This document shows positions 36,489 through 45,120 of a stretch of 64,000 nt of DNA, piece after piece; position 1 is the stretch's first letter; each line of letters opens with the position of its first letter. A program made the position numbers and the translations under genes. The notes beneath the pieces are model-generated. The model made no database searches, had not been told where the DNA came from, and saw nothing but the letters and a program-made list of their open reading frames with translations. The DNA comes from DATJPR01 sp963843525 (GTDB lineage Bacteria > Bacteroidota > Ignavibacteria > UBA10030 > UBA6906), in the NCBI GenBank assembly GCA_963843525.1, contig CAWJKM010000007.1:930001-994000 (forward strand), read 5' to 3'.

Positions 36489-38036
36489 GTGCAACTTCTC
36501 GCCACTCCTGAACAGATGCGCGGAATCGACCGCGCCGCGATCGATGAATTCGGCATCGCGGGCCTTGTCCTGATGGAAAATGCAGGGCGGGCCTTTGTCG
36601 ATATTCTCGATAGTCATCGGCCCCTGAAACCGGGCACCCGTGTCGTCATCATTGCCGGACGTGGCAACAATGGCGGTGACGGATATGTCATCGGTCGTCA
36701 TCTTCTCAACCGGGGGTGCCGGGTCGACATCCTGGTCATGCCGGGGGAAGCGTCCGGCGACGCCCTCGCGAACAGAGACATCCTGCAACGAATAAGCGCG
36801 GATCGGCTCCGACTCCTGCCGGTGAAGAGCATGCAGGACGTTGGATCGATTGTCCCTCCGGAAGTGATCGTCGATGCGATGTTCGGCACGGGGTTCTCTG
36901 GAAAACTTACAGGCCTCGCGGAGGATCTCGCCACGTGGGCGAACCTCTCCGGGGCATTCCTGGCATCCGTGGACATCCCTTCGGGCGTGAACGCGGAGAG
37001 CGGGCGGGTGGAGGGGACGGCCTTCAACGCCCATCTGACGGTCCCGATGGGGCTGGCAAAGCCAGGGCATTTTCTCGGGCAGGGCAGACTGCATTCCGGG
37101 GAGGTTGTCGTCGCCGACATCGGCATCCCGCGGTCGGCGATGAACGTTCGCGAGAATCCCCTCTACCGGATTTCCCCGGGCGATGTGCGCGGACTCTTGC
37201 CGGCAAGAAGATGGAACGCCAACAAGTATGATGTCGGCAAAGTCCTTGTCGTTGCCGGTTCCCGTGCCTTTACCGGGGCTGCAGTCCTTTCGGCCGATGC
37301 GGCCCTGATGGGAGGGGCGGGGGCAGTGATCCTCGCGGCCCCACAATCGCTTCATCCGATTCTGGCGTCGAAGCTCACAGAGGTGATCATTCGAAGACTT
37401 CCGGAAACGGCCGATGGGACCATTGCCGCATCAGCCATTCCGGAAATCCGCTCTCTACTTGACTGGGCCGATGCAATCGTGCTCGGACCCGGTCTCGGGA
37501 GAAATGCTGAAACAGACGGACTCGTCCGGACCCTCGTGAGGGAGACCAAGGTTCCGCTCGTCCTCGATGCAGACGGATTGAATGCTTTTGCCGGCCACGC
37601 TGCAGAACTCCAACAACAGGGTGGAGCGCGGGTCTTGACTCCCCATACTGGTGAACTGGGGCGACTTACGACTCAGTCGAGCAAGGCAATTGAAGAGGAT
37701 CGGGTGGGCGCCGGCAGAGCAGCCGCGAAGGCTTTTGGAGCAACGGTTGTTCTGAAGGGGGCCCCCACGGCGACAGCGTCGCCCGACGGCCGGGTCGTTC
37801 TGAACAGCACCGGCAACAGCGGGATGGCAACGATCGGGGCCGGCGATGTGTTGACCGGCCTGATCGCAACCCTGGTGGCCCAGGGGGTGAACGCCACAGA
37901 CAGTGCGATGGCAGGAGCCTATATTCACGGTCTCGCGGGAGACATCGTCCGTGACCGCATCGGCGAACGCGCTCTCCGTGCAAGGGATATCCTTCATGCG
38001 CTCGCGGACGCTTTCATTCATCTGGAGAAACAATAG
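36489..38036 (+). CDS. nnr: Bifunctional NAD(P)H-hydrate epimerase / ADP-dependent dehydratase
   Basis: 515 aa repair enzyme for hydrated NAD(P)H. The N-terminal epimerase half (YjeF_N, residues 1-215) shows LVLMENAGRAFVDIL, VVIIAGRGNNGGDGYVIGRHL and VDAMFGTGFSGKL. The C-terminal ribokinase-like half shows GVVLTPHTGELGRL-like RVLTPHTGELGRL and GNSGMATIGAGDVLTGLIATL with the catalytic aspartate. Start GTG 36489, 7 bases after the nuoN stop. Placing an NADH-repair enzyme behind NADH dehydrogenase genes makes functional sense. Confidence 0.93.
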   Translation: MQLLATPEQMRGIDRAAIDEFGIAGLVLMENAGRAFVDILDSHRPLKPGTRVVIIAGRGNNGGDGYVIGRHLLNRGCRVDILVMPGEASGDALANRDILQRISADRLRLLPVKSMQDVGSIVPPEVIVDAMFGTGFSGKLTGLAEDLATWANLSGAFLASVDIPSGVNAESGRVEGTAFNAHLTVPMGLAKPGHFLGQGRLHSGEVVVADIGIPRSAMNVRENPLYRISPGDVRGLLPARRWNANKYDVGKVLVVAGSRAFTGAAVLSADAALMGGAGAVILAAPQSLHPILASKLTEVIIRRLPETADGTIAASAIPEIRSLLDWADAIVLGPGLGRNAETDGLVRTLVRETKVPLVLDADGLNAFAGHAAELQQQGGARVLTPHTGELGRLTTQSSKAIEEDRVGAGRAAAKAFGATVVLKGAPTATASPDGRVVLNSTGNSGMATIGAGDVLTGLIATLVAQGVNATDSAMAGAYIHGLAGDIVRDRIGERALRARDILHALADAFIHLEKQ

Positions 38037-38471
38037 TTGGACCTCAGACCCCGTTCGGATGTGCAGTATCCGTACGTTGCCCTCGGGTGGGCCCTCTTCA
38101 TCATCGGGCTCTCCTCGATTCCCGGAGAAGATCTTCCTTCTCCTCCTATTCTGAACTTCGACAAACTCGCACATGTGGGAGTATACGGCGTTCTGGGTGC
38201 ATTGATCTACCTGGCCCTCCTCCATCAGGCGAAATTCCCTTTTCTGATCAGGAATGCTTTCCTTGCGAGTACCTTCCTTGGTTCCGCGTACGGCGTGACC
38301 GACGAACTCCATCAGCTTTTCGTGCCCGGTCGGAGCTGCGACATCCTCGACTGGACTGCCGACACGATTGGGGTGATAGTGGGCATTCTCGTCATCCGGC
38401 GCGCGTTACATTGGTACGAGCGGCGGAAATCCGCTCCTGTGAGCGATTCCCGGCCCGGAGGAAGCCCATAA
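38037..38471 (+). CDS. VanZ-family membrane protein
   Basis: 144 aa, four hydrophobic segments. The VanZ motifs are clear: NFDKLAHVGVYGVLGALIYLAL and YGVTDELHQLFVPGRSCDILDWTADTIGVIVG. The start is doubtful: TTG 38037 directly follows the nnr stop and has GGAGA 9 bases upstream, while GTG 38061 is a shorter choice. Relatives include the teicoplanin-resistance protein VanZ, but most members have an unknown, probably cell-envelope role; drug resistance should not be assumed. Confidence 0.8.
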   Translation: MDLRPRSDVQYPYVALGWALFIIGLSSIPGEDLPSPPILNFDKLAHVGVYGVLGALIYLALLHQAKFPFLIRNAFLASTFLGSAYGVTDELHQLFVPGRSCDILDWTADTIGVIVGILVIRRALHWYERRKSAPVSDSRPGGSP

Positions 38472-38547
38472 GCGGCAGCCCTGCCGGAGAGGGGGGACAA
38501 TTGGCCCTCCGCCCCCCCTTGCCACGCTTGCACTGTAATCCTCTCAC

Positions 38548-38570
38548 GCTGCCCTTGCGCGGCAGCTTTT
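38548..38570 (+). terminator. Intrinsic terminator after the nnr-vanZ genes
   Basis: GCTGCC (38548-38553) pairs with GGCAGC (38561-38566), 7-base loop, then TTTT. The final two T overlap the -35 of the next promoter. Confidence 0.6.
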
Positions 38571-38597
38571 GCAATTCCCTGCCAAAGTTGATAAATT
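38569..38597 (+). promoter_or_regulatory. Promoter of tgt
   Basis: TTGCAA (38569-38574), 17-base spacer, TAAATT (38592-38597). It would start RNA at about 38604, almost on the TTG codon at 38605. Confidence 0.55.
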
Positions 38598-38604
38598 AAT
38601 AAGC

Positions 38605-39735
38605 TTGAGATTCATCGTCGAACATAGCGATGGGAACGCGAGGGCGGGCCGACTCGTAACTTCACGGGGAGAGATCCCGACGCCCGTGTTTATGCCTGTT
38701 GGGACACAGGGCACGGTAAAGGCGATGGAGCAACGGGAGCTTGTTGCCGAAGATGCCCGGATCATGCTGGGGAACACCTATCATCTCTATCTTCGTCCGG
38801 GCACGGCCATCATCGAAAAAGCAGGAGGACTTCACCGGTTCATCGGGTGGGAGCGTCACCTCCTGACGGACAGCGGGGGGTATCAGGTGTTCAGCCTCTC
38901 CGGTCTCCGGGGCATAACCGAGGATGGGGTCCACTTCCGGTCGCACCTCGATGGGTCATCGCATGTTTTTACCCCGGAGCGCGTCGTCGATTTTCAGCGG
39001 AGCTTCGGGTCGGACATCATGATGGTCCTGGATGAATGCCCGGCTTACCCGTGTGAAAAGGAATATGCCGATCGTTCCAATGCGCTGACGCTCCAATGGG
39101 CGGCGCGCTGCAGGGAACGCGCGGAACAAACCACGCCGCTCTACGGTCATTACCAGGCACTTTTCGGTATCGTTCAGGGAAGCATTTTCCCGGATATCCG
39201 GGAAGCGTCTGCCCGGGCACTTACGGCGATGAATTTCCCGGGATATGCAATCGGCGGCCTCTCGGTCGGCGAACCTGCCGATCAGATGTACGCTATGGTG
39301 GAGTTATGCACCGGGATTCTGCCGCCCGAGAAGCCGCGCTATCTCATGGGGGTCGGGACGCCCGAGAACATCCTGGAGTCGATCGAACGCGGTGTCGACA
39401 TGTTCGATTGTGTCATGCCGACGCGAAACGCCCGCAATGGCGTCGTCTTTACGTCGCTGGGGCGACTCAACATGCGCAATGCATGCCACGCGGAGGATTT
39501 TTCTCCAATGGACTCCGCATGCGCATGTTATGCCTGCAGGAATTTTACCCGGGCGTATGTGCGCCACCTGTTTAAAGCGAAAGAGATCCTGGCCCTGCAA
39601 CTGGCCACCATGCACAATATCACGTATTACCTCTCTCTGCTCCGTACCGCACGCGAGGAGATCGCCAAAGGGACATTTTCCGACTGGAAACAGTCGGTCC
39701 TGGCTGCGGCAAAGGCGGAAGAGACTGCGGATTGA
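38605..39735 (+). CDS. tgt: tRNA-guanine transglycosylase (queuine tRNA-ribosyltransferase)
   Basis: 376 aa. Exchanges guanine-34 for the queuine precursor in GUN-anticodon tRNAs. FIVEHSDGNARAGRLVTSRGEIPTPVFMPVGTQGTVK at the start, LTDSGGYQVFSLSGLRG with the catalytic-pocket aspartate, GYAIGGLSVGEP, FDCVMPTRNARNG with the nucleophilic aspartate, and the zinc site CACYACRNFTRAYVRH plus a later histidine. TTG 38605 gives the usual N-terminus; TTG 38569 lies in the -35 of the promoter and is rejected. The coding start nearly coincides with the predicted RNA start, so the message may be leaderless. Confidence 0.94.
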   Translation: MRFIVEHSDGNARAGRLVTSRGEIPTPVFMPVGTQGTVKAMEQRELVAEDARIMLGNTYHLYLRPGTAIIEKAGGLHRFIGWERHLLTDSGGYQVFSLSGLRGITEDGVHFRSHLDGSSHVFTPERVVDFQRSFGSDIMMVLDECPAYPCEKEYADRSNALTLQWAARCRERAEQTTPLYGHYQALFGIVQGSIFPDIREASARALTAMNFPGYAIGGLSVGEPADQMYAMVELCTGILPPEKPRYLMGVGTPENILESIERGVDMFDCVMPTRNARNGVVFTSLGRLNMRNACHAEDFSPMDSACACYACRNFTRAYVRHLFKAKEILALQLATMHNITYYLSLLRTAREEIAKGTFSDWKQSVLAAAKAEETAD

Positions 39736-39771
39736 TCCACCTCTCACACATCGAAAAAGGAACCTGTACCT

Positions 39772-40104
39772 ATGATCCACTTCATCGCGATGGCCCCGAA
39801 TCCGAGTGATCCCAGCAGCAGCATGTTCAGCACGCTGATCATGTTTGCGCTGATCATCGGTATTTTCTATTTCATGATCATCCGCCCGCAAGGAAAGCAA
39901 CGGAAGGAACGGGAGAAGATGTTGGGTTCGGTGAAGAAGGGTGACAAAGTGGTGACCGCGGGAGGCGTGCACGGGTTGGTTGCAGGCACGGATGAGAAGA
40001 TCATTCTGCTGGAAATTGCAGACAATGTGAAGGTCAAGGTTGATCGCACAGCCATCACCGCTGTGGTCCGGGAATCCGAACCGGAAGGGAAGAAGGGGAA
40101 GTAA
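39772..40104 (+). CDS. yajC: Preprotein translocase subunit YajC
   Basis: 110 aa. One membrane helix (FSTLIMFALIIGIFYFMIIRPQGKQRKERE), then the small cytoplasmic fold MLGSVKKGDKVVTAGGVHGLVAG typical of YajC, an accessory of SecDF in the Sec translocon. AAAAGGA lies about 9 bases before the ATG. The tgt-yajC order is conserved widely in bacteria, but secD and secF, the usual followers, are absent; ribBA follows instead. Confidence 0.93.
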   Translation: MIHFIAMAPNPSDPSSSMFSTLIMFALIIGIFYFMIIRPQGKQRKEREKMLGSVKKGDKVVTAGGVHGLVAGTDEKIILLEIADNVKVKVDRTAITAVVRESEPEGKKGK

Positions 40105-40124
40105 CAACCACGAAGGACGAAGAG

Positions 40125-41378
40125 GTGCCGCAAACCGATCAGTCGAAGGGACGCTTCAACACTGTTGATGACGCAATCGAGGCATTCCGCCGCGGGGAGA
40201 TTCTCATTGTTGTCGACGATGAAGACCGCGAGAATGAAGGAGACTTCGTGTGTGCGGCGGACTTTGTCGATGACCGGGTCATCAACTTTCTCGCGACTCA
40301 CGGGCGGGGGATCATCTGTTCGCCGATCAACAGTGAGCGCGCAGATCGTCTCGGGCTCTCTCTCATGGTAGACAGCAATACGTCGCTTCATGAGACACCG
40401 TTTACAGTTTCGGTCGACTACCTCCACGGCACAACGACCGGTGTTTCGGCTGCGGATCGCGCCGCCACGGTAAGGGCACTCGCCGATGAACACACTCTGC
40501 CGGCAGATCTCGGGAGGCCGGGTCACGTCTTTCCGCTGAGGGCCGTCCCCGGTGGCGTGCTGCGTCGTGCCGGACATACCGAGGCTGTCGTCGATTTGTG
40601 CAGGCTTGCAGGCGTGCACGAAGCAGGGGTGCTGTGTGAAATCATGAATGCAGACGGCTCCATGGCCCGCCTGCCTGAACTGTTCGAACTCGCCCGGAAA
40701 CATCGCCTTTCCATTATCTCAGTCCGCGATCTCATCGCTCACCGGATGTCCGGCGAGAAACTGGTTCACCGGGTCGTGACGACCAGACTCCCGACAAAGC
40801 ATGGTGAGTTCGTCCTCCATCTCTACCGGAGCGATACCGACAACAAAGAACATATCGCCCTGATCAAAGGCACAATCGATCCGACCGCACCGACGCTGGT
40901 CCGGGTTCACTCCGAGTGTCTGACCGGAGATGTTTTCGGGTCCTTGCGGTGCGATTGCAACGAGCAGCTCCTGCGGGCGATGGAAATGGTTGAAGCTGAG
41001 GGATCGGGCGTCGTCCTGTATATGCGACAGGAAGGTCGTGGAATCGGCCTGGTCAACAAACTGCGCGCTTACAGCCTCCAGGATGAAGGGTTCGACACCG
41101 TCGAAGCAAACGAAAAACTCGGATTCAGGCCGGACCTGCGCGATTATGGGATCGGCGCACAGATTCTTCGGGACATCGGGGTGGGCAAAATCCGTTTGCT
41201 TACCAACAATCCGAGGAAAGTGGTGGGGCTCACGGGCTACGGGCTCGATATCGTCGAACGGGTTCCCTTAGAGATGCGCCCTAACCCTCTCAATGAGCGG
41301 TACTTGAAGACGAAGCGCGACAAACTGGGGCATCTCATCCTCGTAGAGCGAAAGGCCGGCCATCCTCCAGGCTTATGA
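40125..41378 (+). CDS. ribBA: Bifunctional 3,4-dihydroxy-2-butanone-4-phosphate synthase / GTP cyclohydrolase II
   Basis: 417 aa riboflavin-synthesis fusion. N-terminal RibB (about 1-205): VVDDEDRENEGDFVCAADFV with acidic catalytic residues, and RAGHTEAVVDLCRLAGVHEAGVLCEIMN. C-terminal RibA (about 210-410): VHSECLTGDVFGSLRCDCNEQL with three zinc cysteines, and MRQEGRGIGLVNKLRAY. Start GTG 40125. There is no FMN riboswitch in the 20-base gap upstream, so it is likely transcribed with yajC. Confidence 0.95.
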   Translation: MPQTDQSKGRFNTVDDAIEAFRRGEILIVVDDEDRENEGDFVCAADFVDDRVINFLATHGRGIICSPINSERADRLGLSLMVDSNTSLHETPFTVSVDYLHGTTTGVSAADRAATVRALADEHTLPADLGRPGHVFPLRAVPGGVLRRAGHTEAVVDLCRLAGVHEAGVLCEIMNADGSMARLPELFELARKHRLSIISVRDLIAHRMSGEKLVHRVVTTRLPTKHGEFVLHLYRSDTDNKEHIALIKGTIDPTAPTLVRVHSECLTGDVFGSLRCDCNEQLLRAMEMVEAEGSGVVLYMRQEGRGIGLVNKLRAYSLQDEGFDTVEANEKLGFRPDLRDYGIGAQILRDIGVGKIRLLTNNPRKVVGLTGYGLDIVERVPLEMRPNPLNERYLKTKRDKLGHLILVERKAGHPPGL

Positions 41379-41396
41379 ATTTTTCGCCCGGGGGGC

Positions 41397-41426
41397 TTGA
41401 CATTCTCGGTGACGTTGTCGTAATTA
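41397..41426 (+). promoter_or_regulatory. Promoter of greA
   Basis: TTGACA (41397-41402), 18-base spacer, TAATTA (41421-41426). Predicted RNA start near 41433, 81 bases before the greA ATG. Confidence 0.6.
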
Positions 41427-41445
41427 TTGGTAGCAATTTCTACGG

Positions 41446-41491
41446 TAGCCATTATTCGTTTCCACGGATGATGGCTATTCTTTTTGTTTTT
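41446..41491 (+). terminator. Terminator-like hairpin in the greA leader
   Basis: TAGCCATTAT (41446-41455) pairs with ATGATGGCTA (41468-41477), ten pairs with one G-T, followed by a T-rich tract TTCTTTTTGTTTTT (41478-41491). It lies between the greA promoter and the greA ATG, so it would stop either read-through from ribBA or initiating greA transcripts. Confidence 0.75.
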
Positions 41492-41513
41492 GCCAACAGT
41501 TGTGAGTGCTGCC

Positions 41514-41996
41514 ATGAATGAACAATCAGAAACCATCTACCTTACCCGCGAACGCCTTCTTGAAATCGAGAGGGAACTACGAGAGCTCAGGACCAACGGG
41601 CGAAAGCAGGTGGCCCAGAAAATTGCTGACGCGCGCGGATATGGCGATCTCTCCGAGAATGCCGAATACGATGCCGCAAAAGAGGAGCAGCAGCACCTGG
41701 AATTGAAGATTTCAAAGCTCGAGGTCACCCTGTCGCGGGCAAAGATCATTGAGGCGAAGGATCTCCCCAACGACAAGATCTATATTCTCAGCAGGGTGAA
41801 ACTGAAAGACCTGAAAACAGGACGCGAATTCGAATACCTCCTGGTCTCCCCGGAGGAATCCAATTTCGATGCGAATAAGATCTCTGTCACCTCTCCCATC
41901 GGGAAGGCGCTGCTGGGAAAAACCAACGGGGAGTCTCTGGAAATCAAAGTCCCCGCCGGCCTTCTTCACTACAAAATCCTCGATGTCACGCGGTAG
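41514..41996 (+). CDS. greA: Transcription elongation factor GreA
   Basis: 160 aa. Rescues backtracked RNA polymerase by stimulating transcript cleavage. The N-terminal coiled coil is clear (IYLTRERLLEIERELRELR...RKQVAQKIADARGYGDLSENAEYDAAKEEQ); GDLSENAEYDAAKE is the tip with the acidic pair. The C-terminal FKBP-like domain follows, with SPIGKALLGKTNGESLEIKVPAG. ATG 41514 is used; the frame upstream to 41484 runs through the T-tract of the leader hairpin and is not coding. Confidence 0.95.
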   Translation: MNEQSETIYLTRERLLEIERELRELRTNGRKQVAQKIADARGYGDLSENAEYDAAKEEQQHLELKISKLEVTLSRAKIIEAKDLPNDKIYILSRVKLKDLKTGREFEYLLVSPEESNFDANKISVTSPIGKALLGKTNGESLEIKVPAGLLHYKILDVTR

Positions 41997-42028
41997 CGCC
42001 GCGTAATCACGCGCTTCCCAAGCAGGTC

Positions 42029-42559
42029 ATGTCTCTCAACCTCGAACTCAAGGCATCAATCGATTCCGTGGATATCGCACGTCGGATTGCCCTGGAAGCA
42101 GGTGCCGAACCGGGAGGCATTCTGATGCAGGTGGACACATATTTTTCCGTTCCTCACGGCCGGCTAAAACTGCGCGTGATCAACGGGACTTCGGCGGAGC
42201 TGATCGGGTACGATCGTAAAGAGCAGGAAGAAGAGCGCTGGAGCACGTACGAAAAGACACCGGTGCCTCAGCCCGATGTTCTGGAAGCGATTCTTGGCGC
42301 CACACTTGGGACTCTGGTAGTAGTGCGCAAGCGCCGCGAGCTCTTCTGGTACGAAGGATCAAGAATTCACATCGATCTCGTCGAGGGGCTGGGAGCGTTC
42401 CTGGAATTCGAAGTTCCCACACGGGACAAATCCCGTGCCGCAGAATCAATGCGAAAACTGCGCGATCTGTTCAAGATACCCCAGGAAGAAATTTTTCGCG
42501 AATCATATTCCGACTTGCTCATCGAACAAATGAAGAGAAGGAAGGAGACCAACACTTGA
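42029..42559 (+). CDS. CYTH-domain protein (class IV adenylate cyclase / triphosphatase-like)
   Basis: 176 aa. The N-terminus NLELKASI is a form of the ExExK motif, with N replacing the first E as in CyaB-like members. VDTYFSVPHGRLKLRV and VVVRKRRELFWYEGSRIHIDLVEGLGAFLEFEV supply the charged strands of the triphosphate tunnel. Such proteins hydrolyse inorganic or thiamine triphosphate, or cyclise ATP; sequence alone does not choose. It follows greA by 32 bases. Confidence 0.87.
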   Translation: MSLNLELKASIDSVDIARRIALEAGAEPGGILMQVDTYFSVPHGRLKLRVINGTSAELIGYDRKEQEEERWSTYEKTPVPQPDVLEAILGATLGTLVVVRKRRELFWYEGSRIHIDLVEGLGAFLEFEVPTRDKSRAAESMRKLRDLFKIPQEEIFRESYSDLLIEQMKRRKETNT

Positions 42560-42629
42560 CTTTCTCCGGTGGGGCTTGTATATTCTTCGGAGAGGAAGTC
42601 CGGCAAGCCTCGCATGACAGAACCATTGC

Positions 42630-42658
42630 TTGCATCAATTTGGACGTTTTCCTATATT
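42630..42658 (+). promoter_or_regulatory. Promoter of tRNA-Gly
   Basis: TTGCAT (42630-42635), 17-base spacer, TATATT (42653-42658), RNA start near 42665, six bases before the mature tRNA. Confidence 0.78.
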
Positions 42659-42670
42659 GGTTCGGTGCAT

Positions 42671-42743
<73 letters not shown>

Positions 42744-42823
42744 CTGTCCCGGATGACTGGGACAACGGGATCGGACGGTAATCGCGCCGTAGGTCCCGAG
42801 TCGGTATACTTCCTCTTTTTGAG

Positions 42824-42864
42824 ACCCCGTCACCCCAAATCCCACCAGGTGACGGGGTTTTTTT
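42824..42864 (+). terminator. Intrinsic terminator downstream of tRNA-Gly
   Basis: ACCCCGTCACC (42824-42834) pairs perfectly with GGTGACGGGGT (42848-42858), followed by a run of seven T. The 80 bases between the tRNA and this stem hold no other gene that I can see. Confidence 0.88.
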
Positions 42865-43029
42865 GTTTCTCCCTCCTGCATTGTTTTTCCCGGAGATTGC
42901 GTCTATATTCCCATCGCGTGCTCAGTGCGTGAGCTCATGAGTCTTCTCGGGCTCTCCCGGGAGCGCTTTCCATCTCTCACCTCTCACCGAAATCAATCCC
43001 AATAACGAAAGCCATCAATGGAGGATGTC

Positions 43030-44700
43030 ATGCGAACAGGTAAGCCAGGGATGACGAACCATTCACCTCTCGCGCGCAGAGAGTTCCTTCGGCTGGGAGT
43101 TGGCGGGAGCCTGGCTCTTGCAGCATCTCCCGGATCATCGCTGATGGGTGAGACTGTCTTTCAATCGGACAAGGTGAGAACTCCTGCTCCGTTCGAATTC
43201 GAGGAGGTGACAATTGGCGATCTGGCGGACGGCATGGCGTCCGGAAAATTTTCCGCACGTTCGATCGCGGAGAAGTTCATTGAGAGGATAGAGGAGATCG
43301 ATAAGCAGGGCCCGATGCTGAACAGCGTCATAGAGTTGAACCCTGAGGCGCTGCAGATTGCCGATGAGCTTGACAGGGAACGAAAGGAGAAGGGGGCGCG
43401 TGGCCCTCTCCACGGTATCCCGGTGCTTCTGAAAGACAATATCGATACCGCGGACCGGATGCACACCACGGCCGGATCGCTTGCTCTCCTTGAATCAAAA
43501 CCGCCGGCCGATGCTTTCCTCGTTCATCGCCTCCGTGCGGCAGGAGCGGTCATCCTCGGGAAGACCAACCTGAGCGAATGGGCCAATATCCGGTCCACCC
43601 ATTCGACCAGCGGCTGGAGCGGCCGGGGCGGTCTGACCAAAAATCCGTACGCCCTGGACAGAAACACCTCCGGGTCAAGCTCCGGGTCGGCGGTGGCGGT
43701 TGCCTCGAGCTTGTGCGCTGTTGCCGTCGGCACCGAGACCGATGGATCCATTGTCAGCCCGTCGTCCATTAACGGCATCGTCGGCATCAAACCCACGGTC
43801 GGCCTTGTCAGCCGGACAGGCATCGTTCCCATTTCCCACTCCCAGGATTCTGCCGGTCCGATGGCGCGCACGGTCAGGGATGCAGCAATCCTGTTGGGTG
43901 CAATGGTCGGGACAGACAAAGCAGACGCCGCAACGAGCGCGAATCCTTCACGGAAGGCAGAGGACTATACTCAGTACCTGGATCCGCACGGACTTCGCGG
44001 AGCACGCATCGGGGTGGTACGAAAATACTTCGGGTTCCTGGACAGGGTGGATGCGGTCATCAACAGCGCTGTGGCGGCGCTAAAAAGTGAGGGCGCGATC
44101 CTTGTCGATCCTGTCGAGATCGAAGCCGTCGGGAAGATGGACGACGCGGAAACTACCGTCCTCCTCTATGAACTCAAAGCGGATATGAAAGCCTATCTCT
44201 CCCGTCTGGGAGCGGGCGCGCCCGCCCACACGTTGAAAGATCTCATTGAGTATAACGAGACTCACGCGAAGACCGAGATGCCATACTTCGGTCAGGAACT
44301 GTTCATCAGAGCCGAGGCGAAGGGCCCGCTGACCAGCAAGGAATACCTGAACGCGCTGGCAAAGAACCATCGTCTGTCGCGTGAAAAGGGGATCGACGGG
44401 GTGATGAAGAAATACAAGCTTGATGCACTTGTCGCCCCGACGGATGGACCCGCCTGGATGACGGATCTCGTGTGCGGCGATCACTTCCTCGGTGGGAGTT
44501 CCAATCTCGCCGCCGTTGCGGGATACCCAAGTGTCACTGTTCCTGCGGGATTTATTTTCGGATTACCCGTCGGGATCTCGTTCTTTGGACGTGCGTGGAG
44601 CGAGCCGACACTGATCAAGCTTGCCTTTGCGTATGAGCAGGCAACGAAGGTTCGCAAACCGCCGACCTATGCGAGCACTGCCGATTTGCAGCTCACGTAG
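43030..44700 (+). CDS. Tat-exported amidase (amidase signature family)
   Basis: 556 aa. The N-terminus has a twin-arginine export signal (ARREFLRLGVGGSLALAASPGSS), so the folded enzyme is exported. The amidase signature triad region follows: the catalytic lysine in GIPVLLKDNIDTAD, then NTSGSSSGSAVAVASSLCAVAVGTETDGSIVSPSS with the two serines and the glycine-rich loop. Length is normal for secreted amidases. ATG 43030 is chosen because GGAGG at 43020-43024 precedes it by 5 bases; the ATG at 43018 overlaps that site. The substrate (an amide or acylated amine) is unknown. Confidence 0.9.
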   Translation: MRTGKPGMTNHSPLARREFLRLGVGGSLALAASPGSSLMGETVFQSDKVRTPAPFEFEEVTIGDLADGMASGKFSARSIAEKFIERIEEIDKQGPMLNSVIELNPEALQIADELDRERKEKGARGPLHGIPVLLKDNIDTADRMHTTAGSLALLESKPPADAFLVHRLRAAGAVILGKTNLSEWANIRSTHSTSGWSGRGGLTKNPYALDRNTSGSSSGSAVAVASSLCAVAVGTETDGSIVSPSSINGIVGIKPTVGLVSRTGIVPISHSQDSAGPMARTVRDAAILLGAMVGTDKADAATSANPSRKAEDYTQYLDPHGLRGARIGVVRKYFGFLDRVDAVINSAVAALKSEGAILVDPVEIEAVGKMDDAETTVLLYELKADMKAYLSRLGAGAPAHTLKDLIEYNETHAKTEMPYFGQELFIRAEAKGPLTSKEYLNALAKNHRLSREKGIDGVMKKYKLDALVAPTDGPAWMTDLVCGDHFLGGSSNLAAVAGYPSVTVPAGFIFGLPVGISFFGRAWSEPTLIKLAFAYEQATKVRKPPTYASTADLQLT

Positions 44701-44783
44701 GAGATTGGTGAGCGCTTTGTGCAGGAATGGTGTCTCTTGCATTTTTTCCGGCATATTCTTACCATGGTCGCGGAGCAATGAAC

Positions 44784-44855
44784 GGCGACGTACCCAAGTG
44801 GTAAGGGAGAGGTCTGCAAAACCTTTATGCGGCGGTTCGAATCCGCCCGTCGCCT
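44784..44855 (+). tRNA. tRNA-Cys (GCA)
   Basis: 72 nt. Acceptor GGCGACG pairs with CGTCGCC, D-arm CCCAAGTGGTAAGGG, anticodon loop CTGCAAA (GCA), T-arm GGCGGTTCGAATCCGCC, discriminator T as expected for Cys. CCA not encoded. It is the intact member of a set with two decayed copies 0.2 and 0.7 kb downstream. Confidence 0.96.
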
Positions 44856-44862
44856 CGTCAAG

Positions 44863-44901
44863 AACCCGCACCAGGCTGTGAAGTCTGAGAGCGGGTTTTT
44901 T
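44863..44901 (+). terminator. Terminator of tRNA-Cys (copy 1 of 3)
   Basis: AACCCGC (44863-44869) pairs with GCGGGTT (44891-44897), T-run to 44901. The same stem and loop pattern recurs at 45082-45120 and 45609-45646. Confidence 0.85.
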
Positions 44902-44929
44902 GTTTTGTGATTCTCCTGCGATGTACCCT

Positions 44930-45000
44930 CCCGCCTACGTCCTGAGAAACGGGCTCCGGCGGGTCTCCCGCTACGTCCAGAGAAACGGACTCCGGCGGGT
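44930..45000. repeat. Two head-to-tail palindromic elements
   Basis: Copies at 44930-44964 and 44967-45000 of a 34-35 nt element that starts CCCGCCTACGTCC and ends CTCCGGCGGGT. The ends form GC-rich inverted repeats (CCCGCC/GGCGGG). Further copies lie at 45493-45527 and 45675-45709; shortened inverse-orientation relatives start ACCCGCCGGAGCG at 45045-45074 and 45572-45601. No transposase is nearby. Confidence 0.85.
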
Positions 45001-45002
45001 GC

Positions 45003-45120
45003 AGTGGTGCGGGAGAGGTCAGCAAGCTGTTCTTACAGAAGGTGACCCGCCGGAGCGTTTTTTGCGAAGGCGGGCGCCGAAAACCCGCGCCAGACGCAAG
45101 TCTGAAAGCGGGTTTTTTTT
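45003..45120 (+). repeat. Decayed tRNA-Cys copy with terminator (copy 2)
   Basis: GTGGT..GGGAGAGGTC (about 45004-45020) matches the D- and anticodon-arm segment of tRNA-Cys, but the anticodon loop has changed (CAGCAAG) and the 3' half is replaced by an inverse palindromic element (45045-45074). It ends with the tRNA-Cys-type terminator: AACCCGC 45082-45088 with GCGGGTT 45108-45114, an inner CAGAC/GTCTG stem and eight T. Confidence 0.65.

Noticed and set aside
38037..38471. Glycopeptide-resistance gene
   Set aside because: VanZ-like proteins are widespread, and no vanHAX or other resistance genes are nearby.
44731..44764. Promoter of tRNA-Cys
   Set aside because: TTGCAT at 44737 has no -10 at an acceptable distance; TATTCT is only 11 bases away. 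The true promoter could not be placed.
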